A stretch of DNA of 64,000 nt, from positions 1 to 64,000 of the forward strand of contig JADDOH010010125.1 of the NCBI GenBank assembly GCA_016648135.1, written 5' to 3'. Under the pieces are notes generated by a model, which ran no database searches, was not told the origin of the DNA, and worked only from the letters and a program-made list of their open reading frames with translations. Shown in pieces: positions 53,778 through 64,000 of the stretch (within the stretch, counting starts at the first letter, position 1; every line of letters begins with the position of its first letter). The translations under genes were made by a program, and so were the position numbers. Source of the DNA: Agrypnia vestita (lineage: Eukaryota > Arthropoda > Insecta > Trichoptera > Phryganeidae).

Positions 53778-54638
53778 ACAGGGTGTACCAGAGCTAGCAG
53801 CAGAAACATGGCCGGTAGATTCCTGCCCACGTTATGAGTCTGAAATGTTCAAGCAACCATGACCTACAATAGTTATGGAGATATGCAACATCAAAGTTTG
53901 CATTTTTATTTCAATATTTCTGTCTTATTTTTTCAAAAGGTTAAACCATCATTACAGTAACGTACATCGATTATGAAAAATTCATTTGCTTCAAAACAAC
54001 TTAAATAAAATGATAAAAACCTTGCAAATTTTTTTTTTCTAATTTTGCAAAGTTTTTATCATTTTATTCGACGTGTATTAGAGCGAATGAATTTTTCGTA
54101 ATCGACATAACTTACTGAAATAATAGTTCAATTCAAAAATAGTTCAAGTTCAAAAATAAGTTAGAAATCATCATCATCATCATCACTCTTGGCACTACAA
54201 CCCTTGGTGGGTCTTGGCCCCCTCAATAATTTTCCTCCACTCATCTCGGTCTAGTGCCAGCTCTCCCAGTTTCGAAGCTCTAAGACAGAGATATCTTATT
54301 GTCACTCCATTTTAATTTTGGCCTTCCTAAGCTCCTTCGCCATTTGGCCTTGAGTTCAGCAGGGAATTTGGTGCTTGATGCTCGGACATTCTCTCCACAT
54401 GACCCAGCCACGGAAGTCTTCCCAGTTTCATAAATTTTGTGACGTTTGTCTCCTTAAATAGAGTATAGAGCTCGTTGTTGTAACGTCTGCGCCAAAGTCC
54501 ATTTGTTAGAAATATTGGAAAAAAATGCAATCTCCACGACTATTGGTATTAGGCCACGGTTGCTTGAACACTTTAGACTCATAACACATGCAGGAATCTG
54601 CCGGCCAAGTTTCTGCTGCTAGCTCTGGTACACCCTGT
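53778..54638. mobile_element. Palindromic MITE, copy E, split by a LINE insertion
   Basis: Same ends as copy D. The right arm is interrupted by the 54169-54504 insert, flanked by GTTAGAAAT (54160-54168 and 54505-54513). Without it the element is about 517 bp. Confidence 0.92.
54169..54504 (-). mobile_element. LINE C-terminus with ATG-type tail, inserted in a MITE
   Basis: The minus strand reads NGLWRRRYNNELYTLFKE, LGRLPWLGHVERMSEHQ, then, in another frame, EWRKIIEGAKTHQGL. The 3' tail is a GAT repeat (CATCATCAT on the plus strand). The 9-bp target duplication GTTAGAAAT is perfect, so the insertion is traceable. Confidence 0.85.
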
Positions 54639-54683
54639 ACTGTACTCATTCGTTCTTTATTACCGCCATGAATAATCCTGACG

Positions 54684-55471
54684 TTATCTGTGATGATGAC
54701 ACATGAATGGACGAGGAATGGGTTTACTGTATTGCTCGGGATGTTTCAAATATAATGCATAATCGATAATATACTGGACATCAATGGTAGTAGGGTAGTG
54801 CGTCAAATGTGTCAAGCAGACCATGGAATCACTGTTAAGTAATAGTGATCTTATGGCAATTAGCATGGCTATCGTGAAGCCTGCGAGAGAGAAATCTTTC
54901 CCCGCCGCAAATATTGCATCCCATAAAACTGGTAAATCATGGAGGGCAAATTCTCGACCAAACAAAACCCGCAACCAGCGTATCTCAAACAATGATAGTG
55001 CAATATCACATTTATTAAGATGTTCTGCCAATTCGGGATCTTGAGGAACGAGCGGGCGATCTCTGATCAGTGCTAAATGTCGGACGACTTCATTCTCTGG
55101 TTTTCTATTTGTTACATTGGTAGCTTTTGGAGGACACGGTGGAAGATATGAAGTATCAGTAGGGATGTCATTCAACCGATAAAATGTCTCGATTCCTGCC
55201 ATTATTACTTTAAACAGTGCGTAGCTATCATGTTCAAAGTATTCAGGATCCATAATTTCAGTTAATTCTTCACCCAGCTGTGAGTGTTCGGCAGCTCTAT
55301 GGTCAGATTGTAGTACAAACAGTAAAGGGGCCAATATCTCATGCATACCCTGTCGGTATAAAAGTCTTGGAGTTTCACGAGTGAAGCAGAATAATACATT
55401 AACCATAGTTGTCTGAATATCTGCCTGCTTAAAGAATTATATGCCAGGAAAACTTCCGACAACATCTAGCT
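54684..55471 (-). pseudogene. TBC1D5: TBC1D5-like RabGAP fragment
   Basis: The minus frame 55406-54684 (240 codons) matches the TBC domain of TBC1D5, a retromer/Rab7-linked GTPase-activating protein. It has LLYRQGMHEILAPLLFVLQS (the YxQ catalytic motif), DPEYFEHDSYALFKVIM, IRWLRVLFGREFALHDLPVL and LYLKHPEQYSKP. Homology extends upstream (LDVVGSFPGI, then FFKQADIQTT), but a TAA (55439-55437) interrupts it. The arginine finger of the IxxDxxR motif appears as Gly in DVVGSF. The match ends near PFMCHHHR. No introns are present, though this region is normally spread over several exons. I think it is a retrocopy or a captured fragment; a real exon with a variant start cannot be excluded. Confidence 0.75.
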
Positions 55472-55479
55472 GATGCGTT

Positions 55480-55865
55480 TTTATTTGGCCACCCTTGACC
55501 TTTTATTCGATTTTTATTCTCTTCGTTTTCTCACTCTAGCGACGCTTCTTTCCATCTCTAAAAACCCGACGCATCGTCCCGTTTTTTATTCAATTTTTCT
55601 TCCACGTCGCGCGGCTCCGAGGCGAGCGGTGCCGCTATCCGTATCGGGCCTAATATTTATATATGCACATCTGTTTGCCGCGATCTTGAAAATATGTAAA
55701 TTGTGCGTATACGTGAAGCGCGTGCATTTGCATAAGCTCTTCAGACCCCCGAATATTAAGCAGAGTACGCGAAGATAGCACATCTCGCTCGTACAATACA
55801 CGGCGGTGCTCGTACAGGCGGGGTCCGTGCGTGCGAGCGCTGTCGATTCGTTCTAGTGGCCGAGT
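55480..55865. other. Unique GC-richer stretch
   Basis: No repeat match; short frames on both strands only. May be non-coding regulatory sequence beside the TBC1D5-like fragment. Confidence 0.35.
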
Positions 55866-55871
55866 TACGGA

Positions 55872-56189
55872 CATAAAAAACAAGTTTTTATTATACTCCC
55901 TTTCTCATTGATTCAGGTTTCGTGCCTGTACACGCGTCGGGCTAATTACTCATTTGTATTGATTCCAATTTGAAAAAACATTAAAAATTCGAAAAATCAA
56001 AATTTTTACTATATTTATTAAATTTTTTTAAACGACAATTTGTTAGATCATTTTTATCGTCGTCACGAGTCTGCTTGCAAAGTTTCAGCTCGATTGGATC
56101 ACGGGGAAAGGGTTAAAAATCGATCCAAAGTTTTTTCGTCAGACAAGCAACCAGACGCTACGAGTTAAAAGAAAGGGAGTAAAAAAGTA
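55872..56189. mobile_element. Dispersed repeat with TACTCCCTTTC ends, unit 3
   Basis: CAAGTTTTTATTATACTCCC at the start and GAAAGGGAGTAAAAAAG at the end; interior GTTTCAGCTCGATTGGATCA as in the 15.8-kb units. Confidence 0.7.
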
Positions 56190-56735
56190 ACCCATAAAAA
56201 CCAAGTTTTTATTATACTCCCTTTCTTTGTAAAATATAACATCAATCAAAGACGAATTAAAACGTATAACATAACACTAAACTTACAGTAATTTAATATA
56301 TTTCTAAAATTTCACATGTTTTGAGCTTTGATAAGGCACTCCATGCTTTGAAGATTAAATTCTAAAAACATTTGTCAGTCAATTTAGATTTTCGACATTC
56401 GTGGTTAAGTACCTATTATGCATACCGACGGAGTAATTCAAATTTAGAAAATATTCCGCGACGTTATCGGGCCACCGTTGCTAGTAATCAAACTTTTGTG
56501 ATGATTCCAATTTGAAAAAACTATTAAAATTTCTCAAAATCCGAAATTATACTATAATTATTAATTTTTTTAACGAAAATTTGAGAGATCTTCTTGATCG
56601 TCGCCACGAGTCCATTTGCAAAGTTTCAGTTCGATTGGATTACGGGAATAGGGTCAAAAATCGATCAAAAGTTTTTGTTGACGACAAGCAAGCAGACGCC
56701 ACGAGTTAATATAAAGGGAATAAAAACCGCTACCA
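56190..56735. mobile_element. Dispersed repeat with TACTCCCTTTC ends, unit 4
   Basis: Starts TAACCCATAAAAACCAAG next to unit 3. It contains an extra 230-bp segment near 56225-56500 before the family core resumes at AACGAAAATTTGAGAGATC. Confidence 0.65.
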
Positions 56736-56929
56736 GATTTTAGGTCTACCGGTTTAGAGACGTACCCGTCTCTTCGTCAGGATCAACACTACTATGTTCA
56801 CAAGACTATACACCACAACCATAGTATGGTTAACTTTTTGAGTTCCAACTTCCCTATGGAAAGTATTTAAACATCTATTACCATTAAGGAACCGTTTATA
56901 AAAAACGCATCGCTCGACCATTTTTTCAT

Positions 56930-57118
56930 CGACTTTAGTTGTGAAATAAGCCACCACGAAAAGCCTTATTGTTTTAACGGGATAATACATAGCCTTTAAC
57001 CACCCTAAAAGTCCATTCTAAATATTGGTGAAAGAATTTTTGAAATTATATTAATAGTCTCTGACATCCAAACTTACAAACTCACAAACTTTACCTCTTT
57101 ATATATTAGCATAGATTT
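56930..57118. repeat. Dispersed repeat ending TTAGCATAGAT
   Basis: CAAACTTACAAACTCACAAAC followed by TTTATATATTAGCATAGAT is a common kind of insect repeat terminus. Only one clear copy here. Confidence 0.4.
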
Positions 57119-57295
57119 AACATTTGAGTCAGCTTAAATTGATATACCTACCTACTTCGAAATTTTAATTTTCATACGTCAATTTTTTTTTGATGTTTAA
57201 TTTTTAAGTTACAACATACGTTTTGTTTAAAATGTGTCAAAGTTCGTAGTATCCACGGCGAAAAATCATCATCTATGTATATTATCAATGATACT

Positions 57296-57425
57296 AAAAG
57301 CGGCCACTGCGCGGCCAGTGCAGTCTATAGCCAATTGCAGACACCAATGGCCGCGCAGCGTCCAGTATAGCCGCCCTGAGGGCCTAGCAGCAAGCAATCG
57401 ACGATAGCCGATTGCTTAGCTCCTG
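57296..57425. repeat. GC-rich hairpin cluster
   Basis: GCGGCCACTGCGCGGCCAGT partly pairs with TGGCCGCGCAG. Farther on AAGCAATCG/CGATTGCTT makes a perfect 9-bp stem. Non-coding. Confidence 0.6.
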
Positions 57426-58100
57426 TAACAGTCTAAATTGATCCTTCGTCTATCCTTTCGGAGTTCGTTGCTCTATATAAGAGCCATTGTAGATTTGTAG
57501 CAATTTTCTAAATGAGATGCATTACTGTTCAAATCTTGACAAGCCGTCGTGAGATGTGAGCGAGTTCACGGTGTCAATGACCCCAGCTGTCACGCACAAT
57601 AATCCAACTCATTCCTTACGGAGTTGGCTTTTTCCGGATTGTTTTTGCCGACTTTACAGAGATCGTGCCTTAACCTAGAGGCTCGATTATCCGAGCTCGG
57701 ACTAGCCGTCTCTTTAATGTTTTAACTTTTTTTGGAAAGTAACTGTGGCACACGACTAGTCTAGAATTTTTTTTTCAGTCAGGTCAATTCTCATTGATTC
57801 CCTGTATCGTAACAATCATTTTTCGTGGAGTCAAGAGTCCCGAAAATGTCGACAATGAGGCAGTGGAGCATGTCGCAAATTAGGTTTAGCAGTATATTAA
57901 AAAAAATAAGAAAAAAAAAATCAGGCTACCATACTTTTTGAATTTTTTCAAAATGCGCAATACTTTCGGAGTTAAAGTGGAGTTTTTAAAAAAAATAAAT
58001 TATACAGGTACTTACCATTACTAGTTACGAAAGATGTGTATACTAACTTGTTAAAGAGAAAAAAATCAACAGATGTCTCTAGCAGAGACCATAGTAGTAT

Positions 58101-58391
58101 ATGAAAGGTTCTTGTTTCGAACATATCGTCCCTTCAGAGGTAAAACTCACTATGTGAGTTTTGAGATAATGAGGTTAAACATTCAAAATGTGATGTTAAA
58201 ATGAATGAAAATGTTCAAATTATGAGTTTTACTACTGAATTATAAATAGACAAGGAATATTCAATTACCGCTTTTTACCTGGAATAGAAATTGAAAAAAT
58301 GAATGTTTCGTAATCATACTCATTTTGACCAATATTGCCGTTAGCGAGTTTTACGTCTAAAGGTACGATATATATTATATAGAACTTTCAA
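58101..58391. mobile_element. MITE with about 46-bp inverted ends
   Basis: GAAAGGTTCTTG...CATATCGTCCCTT...GTAAAACTCAC on the left is mirrored at 58340-58389. No certain target duplication. Confidence 0.75.
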
Positions 58392-58434
58392 AAATTGATA
58401 ATGTGTGGGTGTTCTTACGATGGAATTGGTGAAC

Positions 58435-58570
58435 GTTGCACTGTGTAGGGTGATCACTTAAGCCAGCTCATACAGACTGTGAGCCGTGTGCCATGGTATA
58501 AGAGACTTCCATCCACTTTCCTCATATACAAATTAGCTTCGTCTCTGTTAGACTTCTATAATTTATCCTC
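58435..58570. repeat. Dispersed repeat, copy related to 8160-8345
   Basis: TGATCACTTAAGCCAGC, CATATACAAATTAGCTTCGT and CTCTGTTAGACTTCTATAAT recur in the same order as at 8.2 kb. Confidence 0.5.
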
Positions 58571-59006
58571 AATTAATTTATGTTTTAAACTTTCGGGTGT
58601 TTGGAAATTTTCTTGTTATATATACATTTTATTTTTTCTATAGTATTATATTATGTCAATATTATACAAAGTAAGACCTGAAATTATTTAAGTTGGTAGA
58701 AGTTAGTTTCTTTCGCACACATCTACTGATTTATTCATCCAGTGTCCATGTATTAAATTAAAGCCAACATTTCAGCTATAAAGGTAGAAATGTCTTCACA
58801 TTTCGCATAGCATAATAAATCGCCGTTATATTTTTTTTGTTTATTGAAGCGCGTTTAGAGATTTCTATTAGAATGATGGTTACTTAAATAAGTGCGCCGG
58901 TGCCGCGGCCGAGAAGAGAATGCCGTTAACTCCGAACCACCATTCGCTGGGTGCGTTCATAATGTTCCGACGGAATGCATCACCAAGTGATTGACTCTGC
59001 GATTTA

Positions 59007-59756
59007 AGCCATGTATTCACTAGGGGACAAATCGCGAAACATTCCGCGCGGCATGTCGCATCAACATCCTACGCTCATGTTTCGGGGACAGTGACGCGGT
59101 CATTTGACGTGTACACACCGGGACTCACATATCTTGTCGCGGAAATGTCACCCGATGAGGTTATGATGACAGCTGCGGTATCTCATTTGGCGAAAACGGG
59201 GTTCCGCGCAATTCGAAATGTTTTTTTGGGTCGCAATTACAAATTAACGAGATTTTACTGTAGTAAATTGAATATTATTAAAAACAAGGTCCTTTTTGCA
59301 AATAATTATTGTTTTCCACACGTCGCGGAAATGTCGCCCTATGAGGTTATGATGACAACTGCGTATCTGTTTATGTTAACGAGTTTATCGAAACGTAAGA
59401 AGAGAAAAAAGAGGAGAATGCGAAATTATTTACTGCAAAGAGAAAGAAGGACGGACATTCTATGCGATCTTCGATCGATACAGCTCGATGAGTTCAAGAA
59501 CAATGTCGTTTCCCCACATTGTCATCTTGACAGATACAGCGCATGCGTATTCACTTGTAAACATACCACGTGGTACTGACGCTCCGCGAAATGTCGCAGT
59601 GAGCTCGCTCGGGTACCGTGCGCATGGCAACGTTGCCACGGCACGTAGAAATGCCGCGCTATGTTGTGCGCGACGTCGCGGAACAGTGCACGACGTTGCA
59701 ACGTCACGTAGACTCTATGCCGCGCGTGCTGTTGAGGGACAATTTGTCCCCTATTT
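59007..59756 (+). mobile_element. Harbinger-type element with transposase remnant
   Basis: The left end AGCCATGTATTCACTAGGGG follows TTA; the right end (TTTGTCCCCTA) is decayed. The frame 59091-59579 includes LSKRKKRKKRRMRN, YLLQRERRTDILCDL and RSIQLDEFKNN, which resemble the N-terminal part of Harbinger nucleases. The catalytic DDE region is absent. GTCGCGGAAATGTC...GAGGTTATGATGACA occurs twice (59134, 59327), 193 bp apart. It contains the empty version of the site into which the 14978-15312 MITE inserted. Confidence 0.65.
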
Positions 59757-60378
59757 GTTATTTTTGGCTTTATTAATGGCGGTTGCCAATCCAAGCCGAG
59801 CAGGGGACTGTAGTCGTTTGAACGAAAATGGAAAATCAGTTGTGATCAATGAAATCCTTCCAACGAAGACGTGCTCGCCTTCAAATGGTCCAATTAGAAT
59901 CGACGCCTCGATGACGTCAGCATTCAACGCCTTCGATCTTCGGCTCGTCACAACAAGATAACTTCAACGATACGCTACCAATGACAATTGAACGAAGTGT
60001 TTCTAGAATATTTATCGCACTAATTATCTAATTAAGTAATTCGCATCTTCGCTAAACTTTTATCACTTCTATCAGTACACAACTTCTCGCTTGTCGGTAG
60101 ATGCTTTATCGATTACACACGCGCTAGCAACGCACGCCGCACGATTTCGCTTGTCTGTTCATTTCTACGGCGTTGGCCAGCTGTCAAACTACCGTGTACG
60201 ACACTATGTTCCCTTTTCCCCGGGACTTTTTTTTTCGGCGTAATTTTCGTAGTCGGCGTTTTGTTTCGGTCCGTTCGATGACGAATGCGAGCAAGGCAAA
60301 TTGCCTTACTTTCGAGTTGCCAAGATTTCACGCTTGTAACGTATCTACAGTTTATATCATTCTGGGTACAAGAAAGTT
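59757..60378. other. Unique non-coding stretch
   Basis: No repeat relation found. Moderately GC-rich with several homeodomain-type TAATTA words at 60015-60040. No convincing gene. Confidence 0.35.
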
Positions 60379-60433
60379 AAAATGTGATTATATTTGAGCA
60401 GAACTCAACCCGACAAGTGAACGAATTGATAAA
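60379..60433. repeat. Direct repeat, left copy
   Basis: About 55 bp (TGTGATTATATTTGAGCAGA, GTGAACGAATTGATAAAA) recur at 60952-61007 on the other side of a LINE segment, with a few differences. Confidence 0.85.
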
Positions 60434-60735
60434 AACTAATTAACCATCACGCCGTTTCCCCGCAGGGGTAGGCAGAGAGGATTGAACGCCACACTCTTCT
60501 ATCCTGGCACACCACTTTTGCTTCGGCCACATTCATACATCTCATACACGTTCTACGATTGTTGCGGCTTTTAACAGAGCCATCCCCAAATACTTGTAGT
60601 ACCTGATCGTGCCAGGTCTTTCGCGGACGCCCTCTATTCCTGTTGCCTTCAACACTCGCCTCGTATATTTTCTTAACCATCCTTTCCTCGTTCATACGTT
60701 CCACATGACGAAACCATCTCAGCACTCCTCTCCTT
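60434..60735 (-). mobile_element. LINE C-terminus (TAAG tail family), minus strand
   Basis: The minus frame 60725-60447 reads MLRWFRHVERMNEERMVKKI, RGRPRKTWHDQVLQ and CQDRRVWRSILSAYPCGET with a stop, as in the plus copy at 50530. Its 3' end GTGATGGTTAAT borders the left direct repeat. Confidence 0.82.
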
Positions 60736-60750
60736 ATTCTATCTTACCTC

Positions 60751-60917
60751 TAATGCCTCTAAATTATCTGGTCTATTACCTATTCCGTTTTTATGAATAA
60801 TACTAACTTCTGAAATATTATTGATAAGTGATAAATGCCTTTAAATTATCTAGTCTATTACCTATTCCGTTTTTATGAATAATACTAACTCCTGAACTAT
60901 TACTGATAAGTGATATG
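60751..60917. repeat. Two ~83-bp tandem copies
   Basis: TAAATTATCTGGTCTATTAC and CGTTTTTATGAATAATACTA occur in both halves; differences at a few positions. Confidence 0.9.
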
Positions 60918-60951
60918 TGGTGTTTAACGAAGTGAGTTTTATTTATTTAAT

Positions 60952-61007
60952 TAAAATGTGATTATATTTGAGCAGAACTCAACCTGATAGGTGAACGAAT
61001 TGATAAA
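60952..61007. repeat. Direct repeat, right copy
   Basis: Partner of 60379-60433. Confidence 0.85.
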
Positions 61008-61473
61008 ATTTATAAGAATATATTTTCGCGTCCAATTTTAAAATTTTTTTTTAGACTCGCTGATTTTGGAATTTCCGTCCAGTGACAGTTTGCGCGGACA
61101 GTGGCGATAGGAGCGTTTTTAAAATTCGATAACCCCTCCAAGGCCAGCTCCGAGGTGACGGTGCGTGATCGACCCGACTATATTTAGGTGTGATGTGCAT
61201 CCTCGGCTCCCATTACATCACCGGAGACCAGCAATTATACATTCTTTCAACATTAATGACATAAAAAAACGACATTTTTCGTTACCGCTGTATCTTTGTC
61301 AGGATGAACGCACAATAGTTGTTAAATAAATTAAAATATATAAAGGAATCGACTGTCGGGAGGGGGCGTGGCCTCATTCGTGGTGGGAGGAGATTCAAAG
61401 GGAGACATTGAAATTAGTTAGGTTAGGAGCCAAAGCTAAAATTTGCAAATTTAGTTTGTTTACGAAATATCTC
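61008..61473. other. No recognised feature
   Basis: Includes a GC-richer patch at 61130-61240. No frame or repeat. Confidence 0.35.
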
Positions 61474-61477
61474 TTAA

Positions 61478-61902
61478 GGCGATCGTCTAGCACAGTGAGC
61501 AAATTTCACCATTTTTTCTCATATCTTCTCTTGCGTTTTTTATCACATTTTTGTATGGAAATAAAACATAAATTGCAAGTAAACAAACTAACAGATTTTA
61601 CCATAATTGTAATAAATTTAAGATAATCGTTTACTTTGTAATAATATTGAATAAAAAAGACATAAAAGGCCCACAAAGTGGAGCAATTTTCTTCATTTTT
61701 AAAACATCGAAGGTTTGGTAATTTATTAATGAATTATATAATTTAGTTTGTGATATTTTAATAAGATATTCGTATTTAAAATATATCTAACCTGATGAAT
61801 AAATTTTAAAATGAGATATTTCCATACAAAAATGCGATGATAAACGCAAGAGAAGAAACGAGAAAAAATGGTGAAAAATGCTCATCCTGCTAGACGATCG
61901 CC
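61478..61902. mobile_element. TTAA-flanked foldback MITE
   Basis: GGCGATCGTCTAG...ATTTCACCATTTTTTCTC and the inverse at 61815-61902. TTAA at 61474-61477 and 61903-61906. Arms of about 85 bp. Same family as 18013-18802. Confidence 0.92.
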
Positions 61903-62089
61903 TTAAATAAAGCCTTTGTCATTTTTATCTAATCTTTGCGCCAATAATTTTGTTTTTTGCCCAAGAACTTTGAACCAATTTGACTAATGTCGTTGTTTCT
62001 TGCCAAATTTATGTAAAATAAAATTAAATACCTAATCATGTCATTTGTCCTTTTAACCCAGTTAGCAGTCATTACTCGTTCGCAAAGTC

Positions 62090-62280
62090 AAAGCATTAAA
62101 CAAATAAATCAATAATTTTTAGCGCCTATTAAGATTATTGACTCTCTTTCATCCTGGCTCTTTCGGGTTTACTCGTCCGGTTTTGGGCAAGATTCAAGAT
62201 AGATGACCCTTGAGAATGAATAGTGCTATCTATTCGAAACGTCGGGAGTGCAGTGTGGGTTACTCCAGAAAAAAATAAAA
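62090..62280 (+). mobile_element. Penelope-type 3' segment with degenerate hammerhead-like motif
   Basis: TTTACTCGTCCGGTTTTGGG, TTGAGAATGAATAG with an inverse CTATTC, and GAAACGTCGGGAGTG. Compared with the better copies the core has lost the C3 and G8 positions, so it is unlikely to be active. A partner on the minus strand lies at 62866-63095. Confidence 0.45.
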
Positions 62281-62289
62281 TCGTTATAT

Positions 62290-62827
62290 ACAGGGTTATT
62301 TGTAAAACATTAATAACCTCGCAGGACTATATTCCTGCCTTGATTATGAGTCGAAAATGTTCAAACTATTATGACCTGATATCAATAGTTAAGGAGATAT
62401 GCGACATCAAAGTTTGCATTTTTTTTGCAATATTTATGACTTATTTTGTAAAACGTTGGACTATCATTACAGTAACTCATATCGATTAAAAAATTCATTC
62501 TTTTCAATACAAGTTAAATAAAATGATAAAAATCCTAAAAAAAAATCTAATTGGAATGTTTTCCAATTGGAATTCGAAAGTTTTTATTTTTTTATTTGAC
62601 TTGTTTTAAAGAGACTGAATTTTTCATATTCGAAATCAGTTACTGTAATGATAGTCCAACGTTTTACAAAAAATAAGTCGGAAATATTGAAAAAAAAGTG
62701 CAAACTTTGATATCGCATATCTCCTAAACGATTGATATTAGGTCATAATAGCTTGAACATTTTCGACTCATAATCAAGGCAAGAATATAGCCCTGCGAGG
62801 TTATTAATGTTTTACAAATAACCCTGT
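62290..62827. mobile_element. Palindromic MITE, copy F
   Basis: ACAGGGTTATTTGTAAAACA and its inverse TGTTTTACAAATAACCCTGT. Mirrored halves around CCAATTGGAATTCG. Confidence 0.93.
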
Positions 62828-62865
62828 ATATATGTTATATTTAAGGTTTTCGCGGGTAAAAGATA

Positions 62866-63393
62866 ACGAACTACTTTCTGGGGGAACCCGCGTCAAACAG
62901 TCCCGAAAAGGACTTTTAAACTCCCGACGCTTCGAACAGGTAACACTGCTCATTCTCGAGGGCCTCTTATTTTGGTTCCTGCCCAAAAGTGGACGAGTAA
63001 ACCCGACTGTTCGGGGCAAGAGCCAGAACAAAAGTGAATTAAAATCCTAATTGGTGATAAAAATTATTGATTTTTATTTATTTGTTTAATAGCCGACTTT
63101 GGGAATGAGTAATTACTTTACTAATTGGTTTTTCCATTATTGTTGAATTTTGTGGGTTAATTTTCAAAGTTGGGTTTTTTCCAGGAATTGCAGTATCACA
63201 TGTGTTTGTCTCTAAGATATTAATTAGTCCGGGTGTTTGGTATTCTTATGGAATCATTTCTGCCGTTCGTGTTATTTTTATGAATGAAAATTTCTATTGC
63301 TTCTCGGTTAACTTGGAATCATCGCGCATATACGGGAGTTTAAAAGTCCTTTTCAGGACTATTTGACGCGGGTTCCCCCAGAAAATAGTTCGT
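62866..63393. repeat. 60-bp inverted repeat with a 408-bp spacer
   Basis: Left arm 62866-62925 (ACGAACTACTTTCTGGGGGA...) is inverted at 63334-63393 (...TCCCCCAGAAAATAGTTCGT). The spacer holds a minus-strand relative of 62090-62280, including GAAGCGTCGGGAG. Palindromic MITEs lie on both outer sides. Confidence 0.85.
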
Positions 63394-63398
63394 CATAT

Positions 63399-63930
63399 AC
63401 AGGGTTATTTGTAAAACATTAATAACCTCGCAGGACTACATTCCTGCCTTGATTGTGAGTCGAAAATTTTCAAGCTATTATGACCTAATATCAATAGTTA
63501 AGGAGATATGCGACATTAAAGTTTGCATTTTTTTTTCAATATTTCTGACTTTTTTTTGTAAAACGTTGTACTATCATTACAATAACTTATATCGAATATG
63601 AAAAATTCATTCCCTTTCATACAAGTCAAATAAAACAATAAAAACCTTCGAATTCCAATGGAATGTTTTCCAATTTTTCAGAGTTCTCATAATTTTATTT
63701 AACTTGTATTGAAACGAATTAATTTTTCGTAATCGATATAAGTTACTGTAATGATAGTCCAACGTTTTGCAAAAAATAAGTCAGAAATATTGAAAAAAAA
63801 ATGCAAACTTTGATGTCGCACATCTCCGTAACTGTTGATATTAGGTCACGATAACTTAAACATTTTCGACTCACAATCAAGGCGGGAATATAGTCCTGCG
63901 AGGTCATTAATGTTTTCCAAATAGTCCTGT
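63399..63930. mobile_element. Palindromic MITE, copy G
   Basis: ACAGGGTTATTTGTAAAACA on the left and TTTCCAAATAGTCCTGT on the right, same mirrored interior as copy F. Confidence 0.92.
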
Positions 63931-64000
63931 ACATGTATACGATATAAAATGTCACTTGCACGTTCCGCGCAACAAAGAAAGTAGTGCGCCCTGACACACT

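Noticed and set aside
59091..59579. Host gene of 162 codons
   Set aside because: Lies inside the Harbinger-type element and includes its internal duplication; best read as a transposase remnant.
62207..62246. Fifth functional hammerhead
   Set aside because: Core positions equivalent to C3 and G8 are changed, so only a degenerate relative is claimed.

Overview
The window looks like gut-level typical nuclear DNA of an insect, most likely a moth or butterfly. It is AT-rich, crowded with transposon debris, and contains an arthropod earmuff/Fezf gene with a normal GT-AG intron. It also holds RTE, CR1/Jockey-like and Penelope-like retroelements, hAT, pogo, Harbinger and TTAA-type DNA elements, and CCTAA (TTAGG-type) tracts. 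The order-level assignment is inference; no bacterial or viral organisation is visible.

Host genes are few. (1) Two coding exons of a Fezf/earmuff zinc-finger repressor lie at 14245-14517 and 17277-17792 (+), phase 0 on both sides of a 2.76-kb intron. The end of the first exon, its splice donor and the first 34 bp of a Harbinger-type element are present as three head-to-tail 160-bp units. The extra units could act as 120-nt phase-0 cassette exons. (2) A probable first coding exon of an unidentified gene lies at 40169-40267 (+), in a GC-rich island that resembles a promoter. Its intron would run rightwards, possibly past the end of the window. (3) An intronless TBC1D5-like fragment at 54684-55471 (-) has an in-frame stop and lacks the arginine-finger residue, so it is probably a pseudogene.

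Region by region: 1-9.2 kb is stacked LINE debris (RTE, CR1/L2-like), with a Penelope-like GIY-YIG fragment inserted into an older LINE. 9.6-12.4 kb holds a long-palindrome MITE, a foldback and a hAT element with perfect 8-bp target duplications. 14.2-18 kb is the earmuff locus, itself invaded by nested MITEs. 18-27 kb has TTAA and pogo elements, a second Penelope-like fragment and LTR-like segments. 28.9-32.2 kb is a stack of minus-strand CR1/Jockey-like LINE copies. 34-39 kb is mostly featureless AT-rich DNA. 41-48 kb is the presumed intron of the 40-kb gene, with pogo, TTAA and hAT insertions. 49.8-54.6 kb is a run of MITEs and hAT elements. 58-64 kb has a Harbinger copy, LINE ends, a TTAA foldback and two more palindromic MITEs.

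The most interesting material is: the triplicated earmuff exon end with potential exonisation of transposon sequence; a recurring hammerhead-ribozyme-like motif with covarying stems, two copies of which lie just downstream of Penelope-type GIY-YIG reading frames; and a seven-copy family of near-perfect ~0.5-kb palindromic MITEs.
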